A DNA stretch of 64,000 nucleotides, taken from positions 1-64,000 of the forward strand of contig JADKGL010000035.1 of the NCBI GenBank assembly GCA_016722295.1, read 5' to 3'. Both the position numbers and the translations under genes were made by a program. This DNA comes from Saprospiraceae bacterium (GTDB lineage Bacteria > Bacteroidota > Bacteroidia > Chitinophagales > Saprospiraceae). Shown piece by piece: positions 45,264 through 53,980 of this stretch. Every line of letters begins with the position of its first letter. Position 1 is the first letter of the stretch. The notes below the pieces were generated by a model. The model made no database searches. It was not told the DNA's origin and saw only the letters and a list, made by a program, of their open reading frames with translations.

Positions 45264-46784
45264 TTATTCAGTTTTAAGCTTTGATTTTTCTTCAATAGTA
45301 AGACTGATCCAAAGAAATGCTCCAATTGCACAAAATTTGATTAATGACGCAAGAATAAAATTTAAGTGCATGAAATTTATCAAAAGCGGCAAGCTAACAA
45401 CCAAAATCAACGATACGGTTAAATAGCCTAAAATTCTGATCAATGGATAATCAATTGGATAATGCTTTTGACCTTGGAGATAGGAACAAACCGCTATAAA
45501 AATATTACATATCAATAGGATCCATGCACTTGCATCGACACCATACTTTGGGATAAGCCATATACTTAGACCAAAAGTAAGCAACAATGAAATGATTGAT
45601 ATCATTGCAGAATTCAACGTTCGATCTGTAAGTTTATACCATGTTGAAAAATTCGAAGCTAATCCTACAAAATAATTGGACAATAATAAAATGGAAATTA
45701 AATGGATTGAACCACTATATCCTGACAGGAAAAGCGTTGCTGCTAGATCCCGAAACAAGCATGTCGATATAAGAATGACACAACAAGCAATTGTGAAATA
45801 ACTTGAAACTTGAGCATACTTTGATTTTGCATCGAGATCTTTTTGATGTCTAAAAAAAAATGGTTCCGCTGCATAATTGAAAGCTGTGACAAAAATACTC
45901 ATGATGACAGCTAAGCGAAAAGCTGCATTAAAATCAGCAGAATAGTTGAAATTTTCGATTGCAGTACCAGGTAATAAATATTTTAGAAAAGAAGTGCTGC
46001 CATATTGATTGATAGTGTAAGCTATAGTGACTATGATTAAAGGCCAAATGTAATCAACTATTTTTGAAAATCCACTCCAATTTGGTTTTGTGAAGATTGA
46101 TTTCCACTCCTTGTATAAGTATAGAAATGAGAATAAACTTCCTAGTAAATTTGCTAATAATAAGAAATACAAAATTGCATTTCCATCTTTTTTAAAATAG
46201 CTAAATTCTGAGCTCCATTTAGGTAAGAAGTATAAAAATAAAAAAACAAAAAGTAAATTTAGCAAGACGCTAAGTACTTTTATTATTGCATATTCTTTGG
46301 CTTTTCCATCAAATCTCAATTTAGCGAATGGCAAAGAGCAAATTACATCCAATATGATAATCCATACAGCTAATAAAATATGAGATTCCAAGTTTGGAAA
46401 TTTTAAAATGGCATTCAGTTGCGAATTAAAAACATAAACAAGTAAAACAAAAGCCGCACATGAAAGCCAAATAAATTGAGATGCTTGAATAAATATTTTA
46501 TTTTTAAAATCATCTTCTTTCGCAAATCGAAAGTAAGCAGTCTCCATGCGGTAAGTAAGGAAAGCTATGCCAAGTGCTATATAAAAATAAATATCAGCAT
46601 GAATAGATAAAAATCCTTTGGTGTCTCTAAATAAAGTTGTGAGGAACGGGGTGAGTAAAATAAAATTTAGAACACGTACCAAACTGTAGCTTAAGCCATA
46701 AATGACAGTTTCTTTTACCAATGACTTGAGTACAGACAATTTTTTTTTTAGAATTTGCACAAACTTATGAAAACTTTGCTTCAC
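45264..46784 (-). CDS. Polysaccharide biosynthesis flippase (Wzx/MATE-like)
   Basis: The 506-residue membrane protein has about 14 hydrophobic helices. The first half contains TVIYGLSYSLVRVLNFILLT and PFLTTLFRDTKGFLSIHADI, as well as ALGIAFLTYRMETAYFRFAK and AFNYAAEPFFFRHQK, all typical of Bacteroidota O-antigen/polysaccharide flippases. It should move lipid-linked oligosaccharides across the inner membrane. No polysaccharide cluster lies next to it. A short gap separates it from the divergent M42 peptidase gene, so it is probably read alone, or with the coiled-coil gene downstream. Confidence 0.85.
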   Translation of the reverse strand: MKQSFHKFVQILKKKLSVLKSLVKETVIYGLSYSLVRVLNFILLTPFLTTLFRDTKGFLSIHADIYFYIALGIAFLTYRMETAYFRFAKEDDFKNKIFIQASQFIWLSCAAFVLLVYVFNSQLNAILKFPNLESHILLAVWIIILDVICSLPFAKLRFDGKAKEYAIIKVLSVLLNLLFVFLFLYFLPKWSSEFSYFKKDGNAILYFLLLANLLGSLFSFLYLYKEWKSIFTKPNWSGFSKIVDYIWPLIIVTIAYTINQYGSTSFLKYLLPGTAIENFNYSADFNAAFRLAVIMSIFVTAFNYAAEPFFFRHQKDLDAKSKYAQVSSYFTIACCVILISTCLFRDLAATLFLSGYSGSIHLISILLLSNYFVGLASNFSTWYKLTDRTLNSAMISIISLLLTFGLSIWLIPKYGVDASAWILLICNIFIAVCSYLQGQKHYPIDYPLIRILGYLTVSLILVVSLPLLINFMHLNFILASLIKFCAIGAFLWISLTIEEKSKLKTE

Positions 46785-46893
46785 TGCAAGAAATAATTTT
46801 TTCTTACAATACTTATTGTATTGAAAATTAGTGTTTTATAAATAATTAATCCTCGTTTTATGGTGATTTAAAAAAACATATTAACTTTAAGCC

Positions 46894-47925
46894 ATGCTTG
46901 ATATTGAATTATTAAAAAGAATTTGTAATACTCCTGGGGTCTCAGGTTTTGAGCAGAAGATTCGTGCTTTGATACTTGAAGAAATCCAAGATTGTGTCGA
47001 TCATATTGAAGTAGATGCTTTAGGGAATATTATAGCAGAAAAAAAGGGAAAATCAAATCGCAAGTTGCTACTTACTGCACATATGGATGAGATCGGATTT
47101 ATGGTGCAACATATCGATGAAGAGGGCTTTATTCGATTTATTCCTTTGGGTGGATTTGATCCAAAGACTTTGACCGCCCAGCGAGTGATCATTCATGGAA
47201 AAAAGGACATCATTGGTGTAATGGGTTCAAAGCCCATCCACATCATGAGTGCAGAAGAAAAAAATAAGGCGACGCAAATAAAAGATTATTTTATAGACAC
47301 TGGATTGACAAAGGCTGAAGTCCTTGATATCGTATCCATAGGAGATCCAATCTCTAGAGAGCGCGATTTAATTCAATTGGGCAAATGTATCAATGCAAAA
47401 TCATTAGACAATCGGATTTCAGTATATATATTAATTAAGCTATTAAAATCCCTTAAAGATACTGAACTTGATTTGATATGTGCATTTACAGTTCAAGAAG
47501 AGATAGGCTTGCGAGGTGCGAAAATAGCAGGATATAGAGTGGCTGCGGATTATGCAATTAATATTGACACAACCATTGCATTTGACGTACCTGGCGCACA
47601 ATTGCACGAACAAGTGACGAAGTTAGGTCACGGTGTCGCCATCAAAATTTATGATACGAGTGCTGTACCAGATTATCGTATGGTCCGCTTTCTAAAAGAA
47701 TGTGCAGATGGCTTGAAATGGCAATCTGAAATTCTAACAGGTGGTGGAACAGATACAGCCTCCATTCAGCTCGCAGGAAATGGGGCAATTACTGGAGCAA
47801 TATCAATTCCAACAAGAAACATTCATCAAGTGATAGAAATGGTTCATGAAGAAGACTGCGAAGCAGCTATTCAATTATTAAAAAATGTGGTAAGACAAAT
47901 TCCTGATTTTGATTGGAAATTTTAA
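46894..47925 (+). CDS. M42 family aminopeptidase-like metallopeptidase
   Basis: The 343-residue protein starts MLDIELLKRICNTPGVSGFE and matches the M42 (glutamyl aminopeptidase/endoglucanase-like) family. The pattern is HMDEIGFMVQHIDEEGFIRF, KSLDNRISVYILIKLLK (Asp ligand), AFTVQEEIGLRGAKIAGYRV (EE), NIDTTIAFDVPGA, and GGGTDTASIQLAGNGA ending in RNIHQVIEMV. These provide metal ligands His, Asp, Glu, Asp and His. It should be a cytosolic peptidase. The next gene begins 12 bases after its stop, with pterin dehydratase and aminotransferase following in order, so these three may be one operon. Confidence 0.93.
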   Translation: MLDIELLKRICNTPGVSGFEQKIRALILEEIQDCVDHIEVDALGNIIAEKKGKSNRKLLLTAHMDEIGFMVQHIDEEGFIRFIPLGGFDPKTLTAQRVIIHGKKDIIGVMGSKPIHIMSAEEKNKATQIKDYFIDTGLTKAEVLDIVSIGDPISRERDLIQLGKCINAKSLDNRISVYILIKLLKSLKDTELDLICAFTVQEEIGLRGAKIAGYRVAADYAINIDTTIAFDVPGAQLHEQVTKLGHGVAIKIYDTSAVPDYRMVRFLKECADGLKWQSEILTGGGTDTASIQLAGNGAITGAISIPTRNIHQVIEMVHEEDCEAAIQLLKNVVRQIPDFDWKF

Positions 47926-47937
47926 TTGTATAAGAAA

Positions 47938-48201
47938 ATGTGGGAAGAAAAAGACAATGCATTGCATACGAGTTTAAAATTTAAAAATTTTCGTGAAGCA
48001 TTTGCTTTCATGACTGAGGTTGCGATCGAATGTGAAAAATTAAATCACCATCCTCGTTGGACTAATGTTTGGGATACGATAGATATTGAATTAAATACTC
48101 ATTCAGCAGGAAATATTGTCACAGAATTAGATCATAAATTGGCAAAAAAGATTGAATCCATCTTTAGTAAATATAAACTAAAATTAGCAAAAGATGTATA
48201 G
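47938..48201 (+). CDS. 4a-hydroxytetrahydrobiopterin dehydratase (PCD/DCoH family)
   Basis: The 87-residue protein (start ATG at 47938, though TTG at 47926 is possible) has the PCD signature: CEKLNHHPRWTNVWDTIDIE, LNTHSAGNIVTELDHKLAKK. The HHP motif and the following His are in the expected active site. The family dehydrates 4a-hydroxy-tetrahydropterin in pterin recycling for aromatic hydroxylases, or acts as a minor scaffold. Its last 8 bases overlap the next gene's start, so translation is coupled with the aminotransferase. No aromatic hydroxylase is in the window. Confidence 0.9.
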   Translation: MWEEKDNALHTSLKFKNFREAFAFMTEVAIECEKLNHHPRWTNVWDTIDIELNTHSAGNIVTELDHKLAKKIESIFSKYKLKLAKDV

Positions 48202-49327
48202 TAAATTGCCACAAGTCGGGCAAAGTATTTTTGCGCAAATGACTGCTTTGGCGAATCAATATCAAGCTATAAATCTTGCGCAGGGGTTTCCAAATTTTAA
48301 TCCACCAGATGCACTAATTGAATTTTTTTATGGAGCTTTGAAAAGTGGAATGAATCAATATGCGCCTATGCCCGGATATCTACCATTGCGAGAGCAAATT
48401 GCAAATCGAATGTATAGTAGATATAATAAAACGGTTGACCCACAAAGCGAAATTACGATTACAACTGGCGCTACACAAGCGATTTATTCTATTATCTCAG
48501 CATGTATTTCTCCAGGCGATAAAGCCTTGATTTTGGAGCCTGCTTATGATTCATATGGTCCATCTGTTCTCGTAAATAGCGGTATTCCGATCTATGTTCG
48601 AATGGATGAACCAAGCTTTGATATCCCTTGGCAAAAAATAAAGGATGCCATTCAACAGAATGATATAAAAGTAATGATTTTAAATAATCCTCATAATCCC
48701 ACAGGTCGAATATGGACTAGAGAAGATTACATGAAATTAATTGAAATCACAAAGGATAAGAAGATACTATTTATTTTTGATGAAGTCTATGATGCATTAG
48801 TTTATGATGGTAAAAAACATATCAGTGCTTTAGAATTTCCAGAGTTTTGGGAAAATAGTTTTGTATGTTTTTCGTTTGGTAAAACTTTTCATACTACCGG
48901 TTGGAAGATCGCTTATACTATTGCTCCAATAGACCTAACAAATGAACTACGAAAATTGCATCAGTTTACTGTATTCTCGGTTAATACTCCTGGTCAATAT
49001 GCCAATGCAAAGTTTATGGAGTATGATCCTGATTTTATCAATGGCTTATCAGCTTTTTATGAAGTAAAAAGAAACTTTTTTTTAGAAGGATTGAAAGAAA
49101 CAAATTTTTCAGCATTGCCATGCGAAGGTTCATATTTTGTTTTGGCGCAACACGAAAACTGTGTCAATGATGAAGCTTTTTGTCATCATTTAGTAAAAGA
49201 TAAAAAAGTAGCGGCTGTGCCAATTTCAGCTTTTTATCACGATCGTTACGATCCAAAAATAATTCGATTTTGCTTTGCAAAGACAGATGATCTTTTAGAA
49301 AGCGCTTTGACTTTATTAAAGGAGTGA
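48194..49327 (+). CDS. PLP-dependent methionine/kynurenine-type aminotransferase
   Basis: The 377-residue class I aminotransferase has INLAQGFPNFNPPDALIEF, NQYAPMPGYLPLREQIA, ITITTGATQAIYSIISACIS, ILNNPHNPTGRIW, FIFDEVYDALVYDGKKHI and SFGKTFHTTGWKIAY with the PLP Lys in SFGKT. CFAKTDDLLESALTLL closes it. The pattern is that of YbdL/methionine aminotransferase or kynurenine aminotransferase. It is cytosolic. It overlaps the pterin dehydratase gene upstream by 8 bases. An AT-rich stretch with repeats follows. Confidence 0.92.
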   Translation: MYSKLPQVGQSIFAQMTALANQYQAINLAQGFPNFNPPDALIEFFYGALKSGMNQYAPMPGYLPLREQIANRMYSRYNKTVDPQSEITITTGATQAIYSIISACISPGDKALILEPAYDSYGPSVLVNSGIPIYVRMDEPSFDIPWQKIKDAIQQNDIKVMILNNPHNPTGRIWTREDYMKLIEITKDKKILFIFDEVYDALVYDGKKHISALEFPEFWENSFVCFSFGKTFHTTGWKIAYTIAPIDLTNELRKLHQFTVFSVNTPGQYANAKFMEYDPDFINGLSAFYEVKRNFFLEGLKETNFSALPCEGSYFVLAQHENCVNDEAFCHHLVKDKKVAAVPISAFYHDRYDPKIIRFCFAKTDDLLESALTLLKE

Positions 49328-49360
49328 TTATTTTTTAATGAGCCAATGTTTTTAATGTGA

Positions 49361-49427
49361 TAATTAGTTAATGAGAGAATGTGAGAATGAATTTGCAAAT
49401 GAGCATAATTTGCAAATCTGCAAATGG
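49361..49427. repeat. AT-rich repeat flanking a T9SS-exported gene, copy A
   Basis: This 67-base stretch (AATTAGTTAATGAGAGAATG... to ...TCTGCAAATGG) is repeated on the other side of the next gene at 51539-51613. Its centre is GCAAATGAGCATAATTTGC, and a GCAAATCTGCAAATGG end follows. Just after, CTCCGGAGGAG (within 49440-49453) is a palindrome of the sort seen between Bacteroidota genes. No open frame crosses it. Confidence 0.65.
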
Positions 49428-49760
49428 TGTTCAAATAGCTCCGGAGGAGCGATATGTTAATAAAAAAATTCAAAAAAATTTTCGAGCCCCAGAGGAGTGA
49501 CATGTTCTTCAATGTGATAATTGGATAATGAGCTAATGTTAGAATTAATTTCAAAATACAGTAGTCATAAAGTCCTCCATTTTCAAGGGAGGATTTAGGT
49601 GGGTTATTACGAACTATTTTAGCTATGTAATTCGGCACATGAGTATTGAAAGATTCTTTTATTAAATAGCTATATGCAAGTTTATTCAATAAATCATCAC
49701 TATATAATATAATTTTTTTATATTTGCATAAGAGAATCTACATTACAATAATTAAGATAC

Positions 49761-51524
49761 ATGAAACCGACATTTAATATAATTCTACTAATCCTGACGG
49801 CAATAACACTTTCCGCTCAAAAGTACGACTACAACTGGTTTACTGGCTATAGTTTTAGGGAAGATACAATTAATCCTAATTTCCGAATCACACATTGGCA
49901 ATTCAATACGCCAAGTTTAAATCCAAAGTTTAGTTATGATACATTTAAGCACATAGATTTTGCATGGGCAGTGAATAATATGTCGGATTTTGACGGTAAT
50001 TTTTTATTTAATTACAATGGTGCTTACCTAGAAAATTACAAGAATGAACCAATTCAAAATGGAGCATTAACAGATGAACAAATATTTGGAAAATTTAATC
50101 AAACTGCAATTATATTGCCTTCATTTTTAAGTGATACATATAATCTTTTTCACAAAATTTATCATAGCTTTAACGGAATATTTACAGGTGCTGAACAAAT
50201 TTTTCATTCTAATATCACTATTAATAAAGCAACTGATGGAATAATCAATTTTAAAAACAAGAAAATTGTCAATGACACGCTAGATCTACAAGGATTTAAT
50301 GCGGTAAAGCATGCTAATGGTAGAGATTGGATTATTTTAGACTTTGAGTATAATAATGAGGGATACAAGTCTATATTATTTAGAAATAATTCTGTGCATA
50401 ACATAAATTCAAATAAATTAATAAATTTTACCGAAAATATAAATATTCAAACTGCTGTTAGTCCTAATGGGAAATATTTTTTAGTAGCATCTGTTCCAAA
50501 TCACGTTGATTCAACCAGTGCAATTATTTCTCTTTTTAATTTTAAAAGAGAATCTGGCTTGATAAATTTAGTAAAACAATTTTATTTTCCAGATAGCTCC
50601 TATTATAATTCAGTTGGTGTTGCATTTTCTCCAAACTCAAAATATTTCTATATATCTCGCCCAATGGAAATATTTCAGGTAGAAATAGTTGATAGTTTAT
50701 ACAAATTAGAATGTGTCGCAAAATTTGATGGGTTTGTCACTGAACCAGTTAATGGTTTCTTTGGAAAAACTTATTTTGGCTTTTTGCAAATTGCTCCAGA
50801 TGGTAGGATATATGGTACTTCTAGTTACGCTCAACAAAGATATATTTTCTATATTAATAAACCAAATCTAAAAGGTAAAGCTTGTGATGTCCGTCAACAT
50901 GCTATTAAGATCACTATGCATTCTAATCTACCCACCTTCCCCAACTACCGTCTCGGTCCCATTGATGGCAGCGAAAGCGACAGTCTCGGCATAGACAATA
51001 TACCAGTAGCGGAGTTCCGCTATGATCAGGATACGATGAACTATCGCAGCATAGACTTCACCAATTTAAGTTGGTATGAACCAGAAGAATTCTGGTGGGA
51101 TTGGGGCGATGGATCACAGCCATATTATACTACAGTTTGGGATACATCGATCATCCATACTTATGCGAAAGATGGCATCTATGAAGTATGTCTTCGCGCT
51201 AAAAACAAAAATGGTGAAAGTACCAAATGCAAAAAAATAAACATAGGCACCACCGCTACAAAAGATGAAGAAGACAATCCTTTGATCGACATCACGCTTT
51301 CACCAAATCCGATGAGAGAAATTCTCATCATACAAGTCAATGACTATCTCCCTGAAAAAATGATCATGAATCTTTACGATCTACAAGGAAATAAAATCAC
51401 CACAAAAAGACTTTACGAAGGAAGCAATATCATCAACACAGAATCATTATCATCAGGTGTTTATGTTGCAGAAATCATAGAGCGGAATAGGATCGTTAAG
51501 TCTGAGAAAATTGTGAAAAATTAA
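49761..51524 (+). CDS. Exported PKD-domain protein with T9SS domain
   Basis: The 587-residue protein has a signal peptide (MKPTFNIILLILTAITLSA), then a large beta-rich part (about 25-400) with NFRITHWQFNTPSLNPKFSY and YIFYINKPNLKGKACDVRQH. A PKD domain follows (about 410-490): VAEFRYDQDTMNYRSIDFTN, WWDWGDGSQPYYTTVWDTSI and HTYAKDGIYEVCL. A T9SS sorting domain ends it (about 510-587): ITLSPNPMREILIIQVNDYL, LSSGVYVAEII. The first two thirds are AT-rich, while from about 50938 the sequence turns more GC-rich, as though the 3' part came from elsewhere. Direct repeats flank the gene. Confidence 0.8.
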   Translation: MKPTFNIILLILTAITLSAQKYDYNWFTGYSFREDTINPNFRITHWQFNTPSLNPKFSYDTFKHIDFAWAVNNMSDFDGNFLFNYNGAYLENYKNEPIQNGALTDEQIFGKFNQTAIILPSFLSDTYNLFHKIYHSFNGIFTGAEQIFHSNITINKATDGIINFKNKKIVNDTLDLQGFNAVKHANGRDWIILDFEYNNEGYKSILFRNNSVHNINSNKLINFTENINIQTAVSPNGKYFLVASVPNHVDSTSAIISLFNFKRESGLINLVKQFYFPDSSYYNSVGVAFSPNSKYFYISRPMEIFQVEIVDSLYKLECVAKFDGFVTEPVNGFFGKTYFGFLQIAPDGRIYGTSSYAQQRYIFYINKPNLKGKACDVRQHAIKITMHSNLPTFPNYRLGPIDGSESDSLGIDNIPVAEFRYDQDTMNYRSIDFTNLSWYEPEEFWWDWGDGSQPYYTTVWDTSIIHTYAKDGIYEVCLRAKNKNGESTKCKKINIGTTATKDEEDNPLIDITLSPNPMREILIIQVNDYLPEKMIMNLYDLQGNKITTKRLYEGSNIINTESLSSGVYVAEIIERNRIVKSEKIVKN

Positions 51525-51538
51525 TTAGTTAATGTGAG

Positions 51539-51613
51539 AATTAGTTAATTAGAGAATGTGATAATGCGATAATGAATCTGCAAATGAGCATAATATGCAA
51601 ATCTGCAAATGGT
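51539..51613. repeat. AT-rich repeat flanking a T9SS-exported gene, copy B
   Basis: This copy matches 49361-49427 over AATTAGTTAAT, AGAGAATGTGA, GCAAATGAGCATAAT and TGCAAATCTGCAAATGG, with an extra ATAATGCG. Further partial copies of TTAGTTAATGAGA and AATTTGCAAATT follow to about 51676. The gene 49761-51524 lies between the two. Confidence 0.65.
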
Positions 51614-51784
51614 TATTTTAATGAGAGAATTAGTTAATGAGAAAATAGGATAATGAATTTGCAAATTTGGCAAATTTTCAAAAGCTAACTGTTTATGAGA
51701 AGATTCATTTGAACTCATTCTTTTGCAATTTTTATTTATTTTAGAAAAATTGCATATCTTGTCCTTTGAAAAATCAAAACAAAC

Positions 51785-53824
51785 ATGGAAAATCCACAAC
51801 TGACCAAATTCAAACCCTTTGTAGATCCCAATATTATAATGGCTGAATTCACCATTAAATCTATTGTGCTTGGGATTATCTTTGGTGTAATTTTTGGAGC
51901 ATCGACTGTTTACCTTGCATTGAAAGCAGGTTTGACAGTATCAGCCTCAATCCCTATTGCGGTATTGGCCATTAGTTTGGGTAAACGATTTTTTGGTACT
52001 ACTATTTTAGAAAATAATATTATACAAACGACTGGTTCAGCTGGAGAATCGATTGCAGCAGGTGTCGTTTTTACCTTACCTGCATTTTTATTTTTGACAG
52101 ACAAGGAAGCAGGAAATGCATCTTTTAATTATTGGACAATTTTTACACTCGCTGTATTTGGTGGTGTGTTAGGAACATTGATGATGATTCCTCTGCGGAG
52201 GTCGCTTATTGTAAAAGAACATGAGACCTTGCCTTATCCTGAAGGTACAGCTTGTGCTCACGTATTGATAGCAGGAGAAAAGGGAGGAGATTTTGCTAAA
52301 GCAGCATTCCAAGGATTAGGTTTTGCAATGGTTTATGCAGTATTACAAAAAGTGTTTCATGTCATTGCTGAATTACCAAGTTGGGGAACAGCTCAAGTAA
52401 ATAAATTTTTTCCTTCTGCTGTAGTATCGAGTGAGATTACACCAGAGTATTTAGGTGTGGGATATATCATTGGACCGCGTATAGCAGGAGTATTGGTAGC
52501 AGGTGGTGTATTGGCTTCTTTGGGATTAATCCCATTGCTTTCTTATTTGGTACATCCTGATGTTATTGCTGCACAACTTGCAAAATTAAATTTATTGGAT
52601 CCTTCACTGCCAAGTCCTCGATTTGGATGGGATCCAGCAACACATACAATGACGAATACCGCAGAAGCAGTATATCGTGCATATATTCGCCAGATTGGTG
52701 CAGGAGCTGTTGCAGCTGGTGGTTTTATTACATTAATAAAGACTATTCCTACAATCATTTCATCATTTAAAGAAAGCATGGGTTCTATGAAGGAGAAATC
52801 TACAGGACCAGCGATCCGTACTGAAAATGATCTTTCTTTTAAAACTGTTTTGATAGGTAGTTTAATTTTAGTTGTATTGTTGGGTATCTTGCCACAAATT
52901 CCGGGAGATTCAATTTTTAGTAAAATATTAGTTGGGATATTGATTATAATTTTTGGGTTTTTCTTTGTTACTGTTTCGAGCAGAATCGTAGGAATTATTG
53001 GATCGAGTAATAATCCAATTTCTGGAATGACCATCGCAACAATCATGGGGACTGCATTAATTTTTATTGCAGTTGGTTGGACAGGCCAAGTGTACGAACC
53101 AATGGCTCTGGTAGTAGGTGGTATGATCTGTATCGCAGCAGCAAATGCAGGTGCTACATCTCAAGATTTAAAGACAGGCTATATCGTAGGAGCTACGCCA
53201 AAATATCAGCAACTTGCATTATTCCTCGGTGCAGTATTTTCTTCTATCGTCATTGGATTTACAGTAAAATATTTAGATACTCCAAGTTCAGAATTAGTTG
53301 CTAAAGGAATACACCATGCTATAGGTGAAACCTATGCAGCACCTCAAGCAACATTGATGGCTACATTGATCAAAGGTTTATTGTCATTTAATTTAGATTG
53401 GACATTTGTTTTATCAGGTGTATTTATTGCTATTGTTATGGAATTGTGTGGAGTGAAAGCACTTTCTTTTGCAGTAGGACTCTATTTGCCACTATCTACA
53501 ACATTACCAATATTCATAGGTGGTGTGGTCAAAGCAATAGTGGATTGGAGAGCAAAACGCAAGAATGAAGTTACAGAAGATTCTGAATTGGGGCAAGGAA
53601 GTTTATTTGCTACAGGATTAGTAGCAGGTGGTGCATTAGCTGGAGTAGTAGTCGCGTTGTTGACTGTCAATGAAGGAATAGCAAATAACTTAAAAAGTAT
53701 AAGTGCTGAACATGGCTTAACAAGCATGTTTGGCGCAGGAGGATATCAGATATTAGGTGTCTTGTTTTTTGTATTCATGGCCTATACCTTATATCATATC
53801 TCCACAAAGAAGCAACGTATTTAA
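51785..53824 (+). CDS. OPT family oligopeptide transporter
   Basis: The 679-residue membrane protein has about 14 helices and the OPT pattern: TIKSIVLGIIFGVIFGASTV, YLALKAGLTVSASIPIAVLA, FGTTILENNIIQTTGSAGES, LPYPEGTACAHVLIAGEKGG, GYIIGPRIAGVLVAGGVLA and AIMGTALI-type segments such as TIATIMGTALIFIAVGW. The PEGTACA motif is typical. It should import small peptides or a metal-chelate by proton coupling; the substrate is not known. It is a single gene followed by two hairpins and a terminator. The GC content is higher than in the flanking spacers. Confidence 0.92.
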   Translation: MENPQLTKFKPFVDPNIIMAEFTIKSIVLGIIFGVIFGASTVYLALKAGLTVSASIPIAVLAISLGKRFFGTTILENNIIQTTGSAGESIAAGVVFTLPAFLFLTDKEAGNASFNYWTIFTLAVFGGVLGTLMMIPLRRSLIVKEHETLPYPEGTACAHVLIAGEKGGDFAKAAFQGLGFAMVYAVLQKVFHVIAELPSWGTAQVNKFFPSAVVSSEITPEYLGVGYIIGPRIAGVLVAGGVLASLGLIPLLSYLVHPDVIAAQLAKLNLLDPSLPSPRFGWDPATHTMTNTAEAVYRAYIRQIGAGAVAAGGFITLIKTIPTIISSFKESMGSMKEKSTGPAIRTENDLSFKTVLIGSLILVVLLGILPQIPGDSIFSKILVGILIIIFGFFFVTVSSRIVGIIGSSNNPISGMTIATIMGTALIFIAVGWTGQVYEPMALVVGGMICIAAANAGATSQDLKTGYIVGATPKYQQLALFLGAVFSSIVIGFTVKYLDTPSSELVAKGIHHAIGETYAAPQATLMATLIKGLLSFNLDWTFVLSGVFIAIVMELCGVKALSFAVGLYLPLSTTLPIFIGGVVKAIVDWRAKRKNEVTEDSELGQGSLFATGLVAGGALAGVVVALLTVNEGIANNLKSISAEHGLTSMFGAGGYQILGVLFFVFMAYTLYHISTKKQRI

Positions 53825-53831
53825 AAGTACG

Positions 53832-53899
53832 GTAGATTCATAGAATCTACAAAACCAATTGAAAAGTCAAGCATCTCTTTGGGGATGCTTTTCTTTTTT
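53832..53899 (+). terminator. Hairpin plus intrinsic terminator after the OPT gene
   Basis: GTAGATTCATAGAATCTAC (53832-53850) is a perfect hairpin. Downstream AAGCATC (from 53869) pairs with GATGCTT and is followed by a T-rich run, the actual terminator (about 53869-53899). Confidence 0.8.
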
Positions 53900-53980
53900 C
53901 AATAATGAGAAATCAACGATTTTTAGATTTGTAAAGAACAATTTTGTTATTGTAAAATAATAGTTTCTTATATTTACACT

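Noticed and set aside
49246..49689. Minus-strand 147-residue open frame
   Set aside because: It overlaps the aminotransferase end and the AT-rich repeat zone and has no recognisable features.
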